64,000 nt of DNA from an uncultured Cohaesibacter sp. (lineage in GTDB: Bacteria; Pseudomonadota; Alphaproteobacteria; Rhizobiales; Cohaesibacteraceae): assembly GCF_963676485.1 (NCBI RefSeq), contig NZ_OY781114.1:992001-1056000 (forward strand), in the 5' to 3' direction. Below, one piece after another: positions 45,078-54,613 of this stretch. Positions within the stretch are counted from its first letter, which is position 1. The number at the start of each line of letters is the position of its first letter. A program made the position numbers and the translations under genes. The notes below the pieces were generated by a model. The model was given only the letters and a program-made list of their open reading frames with translations, had not been told where the DNA came from and made no database searches.

Positions 45078-45737
45078 CTAGTTTTTAGGGTTGCGGTTTG
45101 GGATAAACAGACCCTGTACGCGACCAGACTTGCCATTCTTTCCACCGGATGATTTTGCCGCTGCTAAACGCGCCGCTCCAGAGCGCATGTTGATTGTCAA
45201 TTTTGAGCCGCGCAAAACATTCTTGCCTTGCGTCAAAACAACATTGCCGCTGAGAATAATCACCTCTTTTGCCATATCGACGGAGGCAATCGAGCCGGTT
45301 GCCTTTTGGTCTTTCTGGCTCACGGTGACGCCACCATGGGCCTCGAGCCGCGTGATGGATTGGGCAGTTCCGGCTCCGCCGCCCGAATAATGGATCGTCA
45401 AGGTGGAGGTAAGCAGGGTTGTTTCACCCTGACGAGCCCGCACACTGCCCTTGAAAATGGCAACTTTCTTCTTGTCGAAGATGTCTAGCTGATCCGCCTC
45501 GATCTCAATCGGAGCATCAGGGTCCGTTCGCAACCCGGAGGCGACATCGGCCATACTCTGGGCCATGACGGAGGAAGAGGTCACAAGCCCACCCGCAGCC
45601 AATAGGGCACCTGCCATCAGCAACAGAACCATAGTGCGGCCTGAAAGCCCAGCCCGGCGCGGGCATCCGGATAGCAATCGCGCTGGCTTGAGGATTGCCA
45701 TATAGGTCAAACGACTGAGAGAAACAATCAGGGTCAT
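45078..45737 (-). CDS. lptA: LPS transport periplasmic protein LptA (OstA-like)
   Basis: A 219-residue periplasmic bridge protein. After a signal segment ending near VMAQSMAD comes the OstA beta-jellyroll: IEIEADQLDIFDKKKVAIFKG, QGETTLLTSTLTIHY, and KEVIILSGNVVLTQGKNVLRG, ending in a basic, disordered tail. It polymerises between LptC and LptD to carry LPS. Its ATG overlaps the lptC stop by four bases (ATGA). Confidence 0.9.
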   Translation of the reverse strand: MTLIVSLSRLTYMAILKPARLLSGCPRRAGLSGRTMVLLLMAGALLAAGGLVTSSSVMAQSMADVASGLRTDPDAPIEIEADQLDIFDKKKVAIFKGSVRARQGETTLLTSTLTIHYSGGGAGTAQSITRLEAHGGVTVSQKDQKATGSIASVDMAKEVIILSGNVVLTQGKNVLRGSKLTINMRSGAARLAAAKSSGGKNGKSGRVQGLFIPNRNPKN

Positions 45738-46543
45738 TGGGGGTCACCCTCTTCCGGCGCGGCCCCTTGCTGGAGGGGCTCTGTTTGATCTGGTGCTTGG
45801 GTCTTCTGCGACTTGTTGAGGAGTGCAGCATCGATATAGAGGCGCACACTGCCGGTGAAACGAAACTGCTCGCCATTGTCAATGGCCTCAAGCCGGTTCG
45901 CCGACAGGCGGATATCGCGGGAAGCAATATTCACCGGACTGAGGGTCTGCATATATCCCTTGGGCATATCGACTGCCACTTTTTCGGTATGCAGCTTATA
46001 GCCCAGAGAGGAATCGACCTGTACATCGCCATCCAGCCCCAGCGTTTCATTATTCTGGTCAAAGACACCGCTTTTGGAATCGATGGTCACCCATTCCTGC
46101 TTTTCATCGGTTATGCGCGCCTTGACAGCCTCAAGGTTGATAACGTTGGGCGTTTCCACTTTCTGGGTGGCCCGGTCGGCAACAACCTCATAGGCGCGCC
46201 CGTCGGTATAGCCATTCAGGTTCGGATTTTGCATGACCAACTCATCCTGCTTCAGGCTCTCATCATCCTCCAATTGAACCACTTCTGTCGGTTCCTTGGG
46301 GTTATGCTTGCTCACCCAGCCGACAAAACCGGTGATGATGCCCAAGGCAATCACAGGAAGGCTCCATTTGAGAATGAACACAAGCCTTGAATGACGCTTC
46401 GCCCGACGGAAGGCCCTCATCTGCTCTTCCGAAGAAATGATATGCCCGCTATCTAGGTGACGGCCACCAAGGTCCGGTCCGGGCAAGCGCTCCTGTGGCG
46501 CTGCGCGAGTGCCAGATTGATTTCGTTCTGTCCTGTCTTGCAT
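45734..46543 (-). CDS. lptC: LPS export system protein LptC
   Basis: A bitopic inner-membrane protein of 269 residues: a cytoplasmic N-terminus of about 50 residues, one helix (LKWSLPVIALGIITGFVGWV) and an OstA-like periplasmic domain (LNGYTDGRAYEVVADRATQK; NETLGLDGDVQVDSSLGYKL). The C-terminal tail is Pro/Gln-rich. ATG 46543 follows GGATGG by five bases; 46552 is also possible, and the longer frame to 46789 looks non-coding. Coupled to lptA. Confidence 0.88.
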   Translation of the reverse strand: MQDRTERNQSGTRAAPQERLPGPDLGGRHLDSGHIISSEEQMRAFRRAKRHSRLVFILKWSLPVIALGIITGFVGWVSKHNPKEPTEVVQLEDDESLKQDELVMQNPNLNGYTDGRAYEVVADRATQKVETPNVINLEAVKARITDEKQEWVTIDSKSGVFDQNNETLGLDGDVQVDSSLGYKLHTEKVAVDMPKGYMQTLSPVNIASRDIRLSANRLEAIDNGEQFRFTGSVRLYIDAALLNKSQKTQAPDQTEPLQQGAAPEEGDPQ

Positions 46544-46767
46544 TGCTTCCATCCAATAAAGGCAGGCTTGATGCGTCTGCTTCGCCGCTCGGTTCCGGAT
46601 ATGCCTGTTTCTTGCAGGCTTTTCGTCGCCCCGGCAAGACATTTCTACAAAGGAAAGAGGCGAAATTAGGCGTCCGGTTTCCTCATATTGGTTCAATCGC
46701 TTTGAGGCCCGTGCAGCCAGGATCCTGTAGCGAGGATAGCAGAGCTTATGGGCCGCTTGATATGACG

Positions 46768-46803
46768 AAGGGAGCCAGTCCGGCATCATGCCGTTGCTCC
46801 CTT
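46768..46803 (-). terminator. Hairpin between rnd and lptC
   Basis: AAGGGAGC and GCTCCCTT enclose a second small stem, CGGC/GCCG. It lies 40 bases past the rnd stop. No T-run follows. Confidence 0.4.
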
Positions 46804-46843
46804 GGTCTATCGATCAGCTTTTCCCTCAGCCGATATCTTCCCC

Positions 46844-47464
46844 TCAGCTATGGGCGAAGATATCGGTTTCTTCCCAACCAGCCAGATCCAGCTTGGCGCG
46901 GGTTGGCAAAAAATCGAAGCAGGATTGTGCCATTTCCTTGCGCCCCTCACGCGACAGACGGGCACGGAAAATGCCCATCAGGCCATGCAAATGCAAAACA
47001 TCTGTTGCTGCATATTTTTTCTGGGCTTCGCTCAAAGTGTCGGCGCCCCAGTCAGAGCTTTGCTGCTGCTTGGAGATATCGACATCAAGGAATTCACGGC
47101 AGACATCTTTCAGTCCGTGACGGTCTGTGTAGGTGCGGGTGAGTTTCGAAGCAATCTTGGTGCAGAAGACCGGTTCCGGCATCACACCGAATGTGTGATA
47201 GAGCACGGCCACGTCAAAGCGGGCATAATGGAAAATCTTGGTAATATTGTCGTTTCCAAGCAGGGTGCACAGATTGGGTGCTTCTTTCTGGCCCTTGGCA
47301 ATCTGCACCAGATCAGCGCTGCCATCGCCGGGAGACAGCTGCACCAGACACAATCTGTCCCTATGGGGGTGAAGCCCCATCGTCTCGGTATCGATCGCGA
47401 CTGCAGAAATGTTGTCATAGTGGTTTAGATTGGGAAGATCTCCCTGATGCAGTCTGATTACCAT
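46844..47464 (-). CDS. rnd: Ribonuclease D-like 3'-5' exonuclease
   Basis: A 206-residue DEDD exonuclease, the short alphaproteobacterial form without HRDC domains. Exo I is AIDTETMGLHP (Asp, Glu), Exo II is FHYARFDVAVLYHTFG (Asp), Exo III is KYAATDVLHLHGL (Asp, with Tyr). E. coli RNase D trims tRNA 3' ends; the short form likely does similar RNA processing, though it could also act on DNA. On the same strand just upstream of the lpt genes, 300 bases away. Confidence 0.9.
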   Translation of the reverse strand: MVIRLHQGDLPNLNHYDNISAVAIDTETMGLHPHRDRLCLVQLSPGDGSADLVQIAKGQKEAPNLCTLLGNDNITKIFHYARFDVAVLYHTFGVMPEPVFCTKIASKLTRTYTDRHGLKDVCREFLDVDISKQQQSSDWGADTLSEAQKKYAATDVLHLHGLMGIFRARLSREGRKEMAQSCFDFLPTRAKLDLAGWEETDIFAHS

Positions 47465-47651
47465 CGATCAAAAATCCTGGATAAGTGCGAGGGTCAATGA
47501 TGTTTGCCCTGCTAAACTTGAAAAGAAAAGCGCCTTCTTGCGAAGATCTGCCAATGTTTGGCGCAGCATAGAAGGTTCGCCCCAGCGACTCAAGGCTTGC
47601 TGTTCATTAAGTCTATGCAGCGGGGTTTGCAAACGCCTTTCTCACAAGGAA

Positions 47652-47678
47652 GCGCCAAATAGCGCCCCGTTTTGGCGC
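47652..47678 (-). terminator. Hairpin after the SH3-like gene
   Basis: GCGCCAAA and TTTGGCGC over an 11-base loop, 32 bases past the stop at 47710; no T-run. Confidence 0.4.
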
Positions 47679-47709
47679 AATATAGTATCGCACGAAGAGC
47701 CGCATATAC

Positions 47710-48054
47710 CTAATAGCGCACAGGACAAATATAGCGTTCATAGACCCACCCTGACGGATAGCGCCCATCGTTTGGCGCATCGACATAGGGCAAGACATCA
47801 ACCTGACGCCACCCGTGATCACCATAGGGCTCCCATGTTCGAAGCGGTGTGTCTGGCCCCAGACGCATGATTTCAGCGCACCGCGAGGAGCCGCATGTGC
47901 GCAGGGACAGGAAATTATCGCCGTAGGGGTTTAGCCCGCAGACGACGAAAAGTTCTCCGTCATAGCTCCATGCAGGCGCACCAAAAAGACTGCCCGCAGC
48001 CAAAAACCCGGAAAAGAGAGCCAATGCCAATTTGTGCTTCTGTTTTGCAAACAT
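47710..48054 (-). CDS. Small exported SH3-like protein
   Basis: A 114-residue protein with a signal peptide (KLALALFSGFLAAGSLFGAPAWS) and a mature part of about 85 residues that looks like a bacterial SH3 fold: LNPYGDNFLSLRTCGSSRC, then MRLGPDTPLRTWEPYGDHGWRQV and GWVYERYIC. The pattern of an N-x-L-x-R start and GW-x-V/Y-x-x-Y end is typical. Four cysteines could make two disulfides. ATG 48054 has GGAG nine bases ahead; 48063 is possible. The role, perhaps cell-wall binding, is unknown. Confidence 0.75.
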   Translation of the reverse strand: MFAKQKHKLALALFSGFLAAGSLFGAPAWSYDGELFVVCGLNPYGDNFLSLRTCGSSRCAEIMRLGPDTPLRTWEPYGDHGWRQVDVLPYVDAPNDGRYPSGWVYERYICPVRY

Positions 48055-48181
48055 GGATACCATCTCCGCTTGTAGGAATGCTCATGAAGCGTCTTGATCC
48101 ATGCCCAGCCTAGCATTCGCGAAAATAATCCGGCAGCCCTTCCATCGTACTGCTACATCAAAAGGGATGCACAGCAGGGCC

Positions 48182-49423
48182 TTAAAGATTAGGCAAGAGT
48201 GCATCAAGCACCAGAGGGTCCGGCAAGGTGGTCTCCGGATTGACCATCTGGAAGCCATCGGAAAAATCCCAATGTGTCCAGCCAAGACAGCTTTCCTCGG
48301 CGCCCGCCCGCACAGCGCGCAGCCAGTTCACCCGATCATGAGGGTCCACATCAAAAGTCAGAGTGCCGAACTCATTGACGATGACCGGCTTTTGATGGCG
48401 GCGGGACCAATCCCCCACCATTGCAAGCGCGGTGGCAATCCGCTCGGCATTCCAACCATCCTTATAGCTGGCAATTATTCTTTCGGCGGCATCATCCATG
48501 CCTGCTGCCTTGAGTTTCTCTGCCTGTTTGAGCACGGCCGGAGAAGAGGCGTCGCCCGGAAAGGGCATCTGACTGATAATTGCAAGCGAGCTCCCCGGCA
48601 TCCATGTCATGGCCTGATGGGTGAAAGCCATGGGATCATAATAATGCACAGCATAGACAAGCCCCTCCCCCTTGAGCGGCTCGGACCCTGCGAGCACTTC
48701 AACGCGCTGAAAAATAGCTGGCCCGACAATCAACCGGCGTCCGGGGGCTATATCATTGAGATGGGTTACCAATGTCTGGGCCTGCTGCCACCAGATAGAA
48801 GCATCGGCTGCCGGCTCATTGAGAAGTTCGAAATAGACTTCGGATTTTGGCCATTTTTCTCCCGCTTCAGCAATAAGATCCCATGCCTCCATGAGCAGGG
48901 AGAGAGCCTCTTTGGGCGCCGCCGCATGAATATGCTGAAAACGCCCCGAGGGATGCATATCGACACTGACGGCATAACCCATGTTGCTCAGTCGCGAAAC
49001 TTCAGCGTCCAGCGCATTCATGTAGGTTGCCGTTTGGTCCCGGGAAGCAAATCGAGCCATGAACCGCTCGCCATTCACGGGCAGGCGAATATGCGTGAAG
49101 CCCAGCCTGTTGAGCTGTTTGAGAAGGCTGTCATCGGGCTTGTAGCCAGAATAGTCCGGATCCCAGTTGGGTAAATTGAAACCACGCGCCAGCTTGGCAT
49201 CCACACCACCAACGGCGAGCGAAGAGACGCCATCGCAGGTAGCAAGCCCCGTGGGCTGCTCCGCAAAAACCACCGCGCCTCCTGATGAGCCTGATGCATC
49301 TGCCGCCGACGGCCCCGTGAGCGCCACACAGGCCCCCAACATCAGCAATAAACGGCGCGACATGGCCGCAAGAGAAGCAATAGAGCGGAAGGCAAACCGG
49401 AAAGCAGAGATGAACATGGGCAT
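48182..49423 (-). CDS. Secreted glycoside hydrolase family 5 (cellulase-like)
   Basis: A 413-residue exported TIM-barrel hydrolase. After a signal peptide and Gly/Ser linker the catalytic domain starts at ARGFNLPNW. The acid/base Glu is in YFELLNEPAA, the nucleophile Glu in VIVNEFGTLTFD, and IRLPVNGERF, HYYDPMAFTHQ and WTHWDFSDGF are further GH5 marks. It ends the polysaccharide locus, 30 bases after the WecG-type gene, so its likely substrate is the locus's own polymer (editing, release or length control), by analogy with glycanases in other export loci. AGGGGG lies nine bases before the ATG. Confidence 0.88.
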   Translation of the reverse strand: MPMFISAFRFAFRSIASLAAMSRRLLLMLGACVALTGPSAADASGSSGGAVVFAEQPTGLATCDGVSSLAVGGVDAKLARGFNLPNWDPDYSGYKPDDSLLKQLNRLGFTHIRLPVNGERFMARFASRDQTATYMNALDAEVSRLSNMGYAVSVDMHPSGRFQHIHAAAPKEALSLLMEAWDLIAEAGEKWPKSEVYFELLNEPAADASIWWQQAQTLVTHLNDIAPGRRLIVGPAIFQRVEVLAGSEPLKGEGLVYAVHYYDPMAFTHQAMTWMPGSSLAIISQMPFPGDASSPAVLKQAEKLKAAGMDDAAERIIASYKDGWNAERIATALAMVGDWSRRHQKPVIVNEFGTLTFDVDPHDRVNWLRAVRAGAEESCLGWTHWDFSDGFQMVNPETTLPDPLVLDALLPNL

Positions 49424-49453
49424 GGCATGGGTCCCCCTTGATGATCAAAAGCG

Positions 49454-50212
49454 TTAGCGCGTTCGAGTGAGCAAAAGCCAGAGCGCATGCGGGTTGGTGG
49501 TAAAATAGCGCCAGAACAGGCGCCCCGGCTCCTGATAGATACGATAGGCCCATTCCAGGCCAACATCCTGCATCCATTGTGGCGCACGCGCATTCTTGCC
49601 AGATAGAAAATCGAACAGACCGCCGGAGGTTTTGATCGTACCCACGCCAGTCAGCTTTTCCAGATTGCGGGCAACAAAGCGCTGCTCAAGGGGAACTCCC
49701 ATGCCGATCCAGAGAATGTCGGGTTTGGCGGCATTGATGCGGGCGATGACCTTGGCCTCATCCTCCGGCTTCACATAGCCGTTGTGATAGCCAGCAAAAT
49801 GCAAATCGGGATAAAGCCGTTGCATATTTTCAACAGCAAGCTTGATGCCTTCTTCTGTGGCTCCCAGAAAATAGAAGCTTGCCTTTTCCTTTTCCGCCAG
49901 ACGCGCCGTATTATGCACCAGATCGGTGGTCGCGACCCGCTCGGGCAAAGGAACCCCGGATAGAAGGCGTGATGCCTTGACCAACGGCGTGCCATCGGCA
50001 TGAATGAGATCGGCTTTGAGGAACAGATCCTCGATCTCCTTGTCCCGGGCGCAGATCGAAAGGACCTGCCCGTTGGCAGAGGTGACATAGAGCGGCCTTT
50101 GCGCCTTGCCACGGTTGGCATAGGCAAAATCAAGCATGGTGCGGGCTGCACCATCGCAATCCTCCACTGCGATGGGCAAACCGCCAACCGTGATTTGCTG
50201 AATATCTTTCAT
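49454..50212 (-). CDS. WecG/TagA/CpsF-family glycosyltransferase
   Basis: A 252-residue GT26-family enzyme that transfers a sugar (ManNAcA, ManNAc or glucose in known cases) to a lipid-linked intermediate at the inner membrane. Motifs: TSANGQVLSICARD, LIHADGTPLVKASR with the catalytic Asp, FYFLGATEEG, and the IGMGVPLEQRF block. ATG 50212 has GGGGGAG four to five bases ahead. In the exopolysaccharide locus between the copolymerase and GH5 genes. Confidence 0.9.
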   Translation of the reverse strand: MKDIQQITVGGLPIAVEDCDGAARTMLDFAYANRGKAQRPLYVTSANGQVLSICARDKEIEDLFLKADLIHADGTPLVKASRLLSGVPLPERVATTDLVHNTARLAEKEKASFYFLGATEEGIKLAVENMQRLYPDLHFAGYHNGYVKPEDEAKVIARINAAKPDILWIGMGVPLEQRFVARNLEKLTGVGTIKTSGGLFDFLSGKNARAPQWMQDVGLEWAYRIYQEPGRLFWRYFTTNPHALWLLLTRTR

Positions 50213-50272
50213 AGAACTCCCCCAAAAAGACCACATTCGTCTCTCTCAAGGGCGTTTTGTATCAGAAAATAC

Positions 50273-52840
50273 TTAACTTTGGGTTTGATCCACAATGAGG
50301 GCAACGCCGGTTCCAGCGGACCATCCGCACCAGTCGTCCATTTCAGCCTGACTGAGCTCACCACTTTCAAGTACCAGCAGGCAGCAATCGACAAGATCAA
50401 GCAGATCTTCCAGCCCATTGGGCGTCAGAATCTGCTGAGCTTCTAGGATAACGAAGCCATAGGTTTCCCTGCATAGATCAATGAGGCTGGAGAGCTCTTG
50501 CGCCAGTTCCAGATTAATTCCCTCCACATCACAGAAACCAGCCGTTCCAATGAAGGGTATGAGATCAAACGCTTCGAAATGCTCCACTTTGGCATTTTGC
50601 TGTGCGGAAGCAACCGGTCCGCCAACCTGTTGGCGCATTTTTGGTTGTTCCTGAAGAGAAATAATGACCGGACGGTAGCCAGCCTCCACGGCAAAATCCG
50701 TCACCATATCAGTGGTGAAATTAAGACCGTCCCCTGGTTGGGTGGAGGTTACCAACATGCTTGGCTTGTCCCCGCCGCCCCTCTCATTCACGAACTCATT
50801 GAGCGCTTCAAAGAAGTCATTGAGCTCCGGGCCAGACGGAAGATCTTCACTGCCAGAGGAAACCCCGTGCGGCAATTGAATGACAACCGGTTCGCTTTCG
50901 CTGCCAGCTTCATCCCTTACGGGCTCCTGCCCTTCTTCGCCCTTTGCGCTGTCAGCGCTTTCGGCTTTATCCTCGAAAGTCTTTGCCTCAGCGTCCACTG
51001 ACTGCGGCTCTAAAGCGGAAATTTCCGGCTTTTCAGACGCCTCATCTGGCTCGGGCACAGGCTGTTCTTCATCGGCAGCATCGGTTCTCTGTCCGTCTTC
51101 CAAGGAGGGGGACACTTCCTCTTCCTGCCTGGATTGCTCAGAGGAATCGGAGGATGTAGGGGCTGGTTGAGACTTGGTCGCAGCCCCCGCAGCGAAAGCG
51201 GCAGCTGCCGTTTGCATATAGCCACCCGGATAGCCTGATTGGCCATATCCGAACTTGCCAGATGTGCCCGTCGAAGCCTGCAAGGGCGACATGCCGGGCA
51301 TCGGGCCCTGCGTGGCCATGGCCAGTCCGCCAGCATCCCACCGATTGACGTCGCGCTGACTATCGCGCGCACCTCTATATTCAGGGGCAGCAAAGGCAAC
51401 CCGGATCAAGGCGACGATGAATCCGCAGAGGAAGCCGAGAATGACAAGCGCCACGCCCACCAGCTTTGTGGAAGGCTTGGTGGATTTGAGGGGCACCGGA
51501 GCCCGCGAGACAATGCGAGCCTCGTTGAAATTATACTGAGCCTGCTCATCGGTCACCTTGTAGCGGGCCAGAAACTGCTCATAAAGATTGCGGTTTGCTG
51601 ATGCCTCACGCTCCAGATTATCCAGTTCGACCTTGGCCTTGTTGAGCATGATCGAACGCTGGCGCAAATCGGCGAGTTGGCCTTCCAGCGCCTGCTTCTT
51701 GGCCAATGTCGTTTCATAATCCTGCTTGGCGCGCTCAACCAGACGGCGGCGCTCTGTTTTGATTTGGCCTGCAATGATATTTTGCTGTTCGCGATTGGCC
51801 ATCATGCGTGGATGCCGATTCCCCAAGGATTGGCTCAGCTCTGCGGCCTCGCGACGCAGCCGGTTCTGCTCCTGCATCAACTGGTCAAGATTGGAGAATT
51901 CCCCTGCCTGAGACCCTCTGACGCTGCCCGGAACACCATCTTTGCGGGCCTGATCATAGCGCGCCTTGACGTCGGCCAGTTCGGTTTTGACGGTTCCCAA
52001 TTGAGAGACCAGCGACGTCAATTGCTGATTATCAAGCGTGCCCTGTGCACCGGCATCAACGATCCCGTTCTTGGCACGATAGGCCACCACCGCCTCTTCG
52101 GATTTCTTGAGATTGCTATGCAACAGGGTCAAGCGCCCGGACAACCATTGCGCTGCTTCTTCGTTGGCATTGCTGCGATAGTCTTTCTGATCCCGCACGA
52201 AAGCCTGCGCAACGCCATTGGCATATTTGGCAGCGAGCGTCTTGTTGCGGGATCTGGCCGTAACTTCAACAATGTAGGTCGCGCCCTGACGATTGGCGGA
52301 TATGTTGCTGCTGAACATGCCGATCAGATCGGTTTCATTCTGGGCTTTGGCATATTCAGGGTCATCCTTGACCCCGAGCTCATCGACCACTTTGCCCAGA
52401 AAGCCGTCGCTTTTCATAATTTGGACATAACTGGTCAAAGCGGCAGCATCGCCACCGATGCCGGAAATTCCCGTGTCGGAATCTGTCACTCTTGGTTGTC
52501 GCGGATCGACCAGAATAAGCGCGGTAGAAGAATATTTTTCAGGCAGCAGCATGAAGATAGCCATTCCGCCCAAAACGACGAGCAGAGCTACGGAACTGAT
52601 AAGAAAAAACTGCTGACGGACGAAACGCAATATGGCGCGCGGATGCACCAACCCGCTCCAGACATCCGAAGACTGCTGATCGGTATGATACCTGGAGGCA
52701 TTCGGCCTATCTTGCATTGCTCGCGCCTTTTTGCTGGCTTTTTGTTCGACAGAAGAAGACGCAACATCTGCATCAGGAATCTCAGGGTCTACACCCGGCT
52801 GCCAATCCAGATCAGATTTCTTTTTCTTGCGTCCAAACAT
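50273..52840 (-). CDS. Wzz/GumC-type polysaccharide copolymerase with degenerate kinase-like C-terminus
   Basis: An 855-residue inner-membrane protein. Disordered N-terminus; first helix FFLISSVALLVVLGGMAIFML (about 80-100); Wzz domain (YSSTALILVDPRQP); long coiled coil (about 250-440); GNVR/proline block PLKSTKPSTKLVG and second helix (about 465-485). A Glu/Asp/Ser/Pro-rich linker (about 590-700) leads to a BY-kinase-like fold. There the Walker A position reads TSTQPGDGLNFTT, lacking the Lys-Ser/Thr of GKST, and no Tyr cluster ends the protein. It sets chain length and organises export; ATP use and autophosphorylation look lost. AGGA seven bases ahead of ATG 52840. Confidence 0.88.
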   Translation of the reverse strand: MFGRKKKKSDLDWQPGVDPEIPDADVASSSVEQKASKKARAMQDRPNASRYHTDQQSSDVWSGLVHPRAILRFVRQQFFLISSVALLVVLGGMAIFMLLPEKYSSTALILVDPRQPRVTDSDTGISGIGGDAAALTSYVQIMKSDGFLGKVVDELGVKDDPEYAKAQNETDLIGMFSSNISANRQGATYIVEVTARSRNKTLAAKYANGVAQAFVRDQKDYRSNANEEAAQWLSGRLTLLHSNLKKSEEAVVAYRAKNGIVDAGAQGTLDNQQLTSLVSQLGTVKTELADVKARYDQARKDGVPGSVRGSQAGEFSNLDQLMQEQNRLRREAAELSQSLGNRHPRMMANREQQNIIAGQIKTERRRLVERAKQDYETTLAKKQALEGQLADLRQRSIMLNKAKVELDNLEREASANRNLYEQFLARYKVTDEQAQYNFNEARIVSRAPVPLKSTKPSTKLVGVALVILGFLCGFIVALIRVAFAAPEYRGARDSQRDVNRWDAGGLAMATQGPMPGMSPLQASTGTSGKFGYGQSGYPGGYMQTAAAAFAAGAATKSQPAPTSSDSSEQSRQEEEVSPSLEDGQRTDAADEEQPVPEPDEASEKPEISALEPQSVDAEAKTFEDKAESADSAKGEEGQEPVRDEAGSESEPVVIQLPHGVSSGSEDLPSGPELNDFFEALNEFVNERGGGDKPSMLVTSTQPGDGLNFTTDMVTDFAVEAGYRPVIISLQEQPKMRQQVGGPVASAQQNAKVEHFEAFDLIPFIGTAGFCDVEGINLELAQELSSLIDLCRETYGFVILEAQQILTPNGLEDLLDLVDCCLLVLESGELSQAEMDDWCGWSAGTGVALIVDQTQS

Positions 52841-53049
52841 ACGCCAATCCTTGCAACTGAAATCATTTGCAAAACAAACCAAAAAGAAGCGCAAAGATGC
52901 TCCTGCCCAAACATCAGTATGCAGCGATCATATTGAGTTTTGGTTAACCATACTCTATGCCGTGGGTAATTCCACGGAACGCAAGCCCGTAATATGCCTA
53001 GACAAGACGGGCAAGAGACTGCATCTCTGCCTTATTGCTTCCTATCCAC

Positions 53050-54573
53050 CTAACGGGAGGCAGGGCTATAGATCCGGTCTGCCAGCTTTTTAAGCCACGC
53101 CATGCGCGGACGCAAAATGGCTCCGTCGATCACCTCAAGATGGCCAGCCCGATTGAGGGTATGCAGCTTGCGCCCCGGCCAGCGCTCGTTTGGTTGCAGA
53201 ATTTTGAGGGTCTTCTGCTCATAATGATCTGCTGAGAGATGGGTGACTTCCACCAGTTGCATGCGTGCACCATAGGATGTGCTGCAATCCTGAACCGGAC
53301 GGCAGAGCTTGCCGTCGATATGAACGAAATTGCCCGCAGGCCGCGCCGTTGCCTTGTCAATCAGCACCGGGTTTTGCGCATGGGGTTGCCATGGACCGAA
53401 CAGCGCGTCCGCATGAAAAATCGACAGGCAATCGGAATAGCCTCCGCCCCCATCGCGCGTAACACAAAAGAGCCACCAGCGCCCCTCATGATGGGTGATG
53501 GTCACGTCTGCGGCATCAATATCCGTCAGAATGGTCTTGAATGGCTTCCAGCCGAGGGGAAAGCTATCGGTCCGGTAAAGCGTCACTTTCCCGTCCGCTG
53601 AGGTTTCCGGGATCATGTATAGCTCCCCCTCATCCTCGATCAAGAATGGGTAGGAGAGATGGAACGGCTCTTCAAGACATGGCTGCGCGGGGCCTTTTGG
53701 CCCGTTTTCGTCTATTTCGACAACCGATAGAATGCCCTTCTGGGTGCGGTGATCGAGATCTTCAAAGAAGAGATAATGCGCTCCATCCTTTTCCCAAGGA
53801 ACCGGATCGGCGTAGAAATGATTGTTCACGTCATCAAGAACACGCCATGGTTCGCCATCAAGCGAGAGGCGGCTCCAGACATCGGCGTCCGATACCCATC
53901 GCCAGCCAATGCGCCAATGGCTAGGCAAAAACAGGCGATAATAGACCTGCTTGAGGCGCGCCTTGATGCTGTTTTTCACCCTCTGCCTGGCAAGCTGGCC
54001 CACGGAAGGCCAGCCTGCCTTTTGCACGCGAAGCGGCTGGACCCAGCGCACGGGCTTTTGCACCCATGCCAGCAAAAGCGTCATGACTCTGGCATAGGTT
54101 TGCTCCATCGAGCCGGATACGCCTTTTGCCAATTCACCTGAAGGCTCTGCAGTGGCAACGATGGCGCCGGCCTCATCCCTGAAGGCAATCTGCGGCATGC
54201 CGGAAGCCAATATCGAAGTCATCAGCGCTTCTTCTGAGGGAAACCCGTTGAACAACAATGTCACCTGCTGTTTGCCTTTTGGGGCGGAGCCATCTCCCAC
54301 CAGATCGATGACCAGATCACTCTTCTCGGAGTGAGAAAGGGCGGGCGCTTTCTGCTCAAAGGCCTCGACCGGCATGGGGGAAGCCAAATGCGCTTCTCCC
54401 TTAAACAGCGAACCAGCCTCGGAAGAGAGCAGCTTCTCTACGTGGGATGGATGCGGCATGGGCGCAGAGCGCGAGGAGAAGACCTGCGCCTGCGGATTTG
54501 TGGTCAAGCGCTCGGCAAGCAGGCCATGCCAGATACGGCAATGGGACGGGTCGAAATGGAGGCAATATCTCAT
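53050..54573 (-). CDS. GINT1-type beta-propeller protein with formyltransferase-like N-domain
   Basis: A 507-residue protein. The N-terminal 190 residues resemble the degenerate formyltransferase-like part of such proteins (DLVIDLVGDG, then a SMEQTYARVMTLLLAW segment). The C-terminal part (about 230-490) matches the five-bladed propeller named after plant glucosamine inositolphosphorylceramide transferase: FYADPVPWEKDGAHYLFFED, YPFLIEDEGELYMIPETS, ITHHEGRWWLFCVTRDGG. Such proteins occur in bacterial polysaccharide loci with unclear activity. ATG 54573, after AGGGG, avoids the overlap that a start at 54666 would create. Confidence 0.75.
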   Translation of the reverse strand: MRYCLHFDPSHCRIWHGLLAERLTTNPQAQVFSSRSAPMPHPSHVEKLLSSEAGSLFKGEAHLASPMPVEAFEQKAPALSHSEKSDLVIDLVGDGSAPKGKQQVTLLFNGFPSEEALMTSILASGMPQIAFRDEAGAIVATAEPSGELAKGVSGSMEQTYARVMTLLLAWVQKPVRWVQPLRVQKAGWPSVGQLARQRVKNSIKARLKQVYYRLFLPSHWRIGWRWVSDADVWSRLSLDGEPWRVLDDVNNHFYADPVPWEKDGAHYLFFEDLDHRTQKGILSVVEIDENGPKGPAQPCLEEPFHLSYPFLIEDEGELYMIPETSADGKVTLYRTDSFPLGWKPFKTILTDIDAADVTITHHEGRWWLFCVTRDGGGGYSDCLSIFHADALFGPWQPHAQNPVLIDKATARPAGNFVHIDGKLCRPVQDCSTSYGARMQLVEVTHLSADHYEQKTLKILQPNERWPGRKLHTLNRAGHLEVIDGAILRPRMAWLKKLADRIYSPASR

Positions 54574-54613
54574 AGACCCCTGGCTCCCTTCAAAAAGAGG
54601 TTTAAAACAGATT

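Noticed and set aside
46544-46789. Long N-terminal extension of LptC
   Set aside because: It has no ribosome site near its start and a residue pattern unlike protein; a start at 46543 or 46552 gives a normal LptC.
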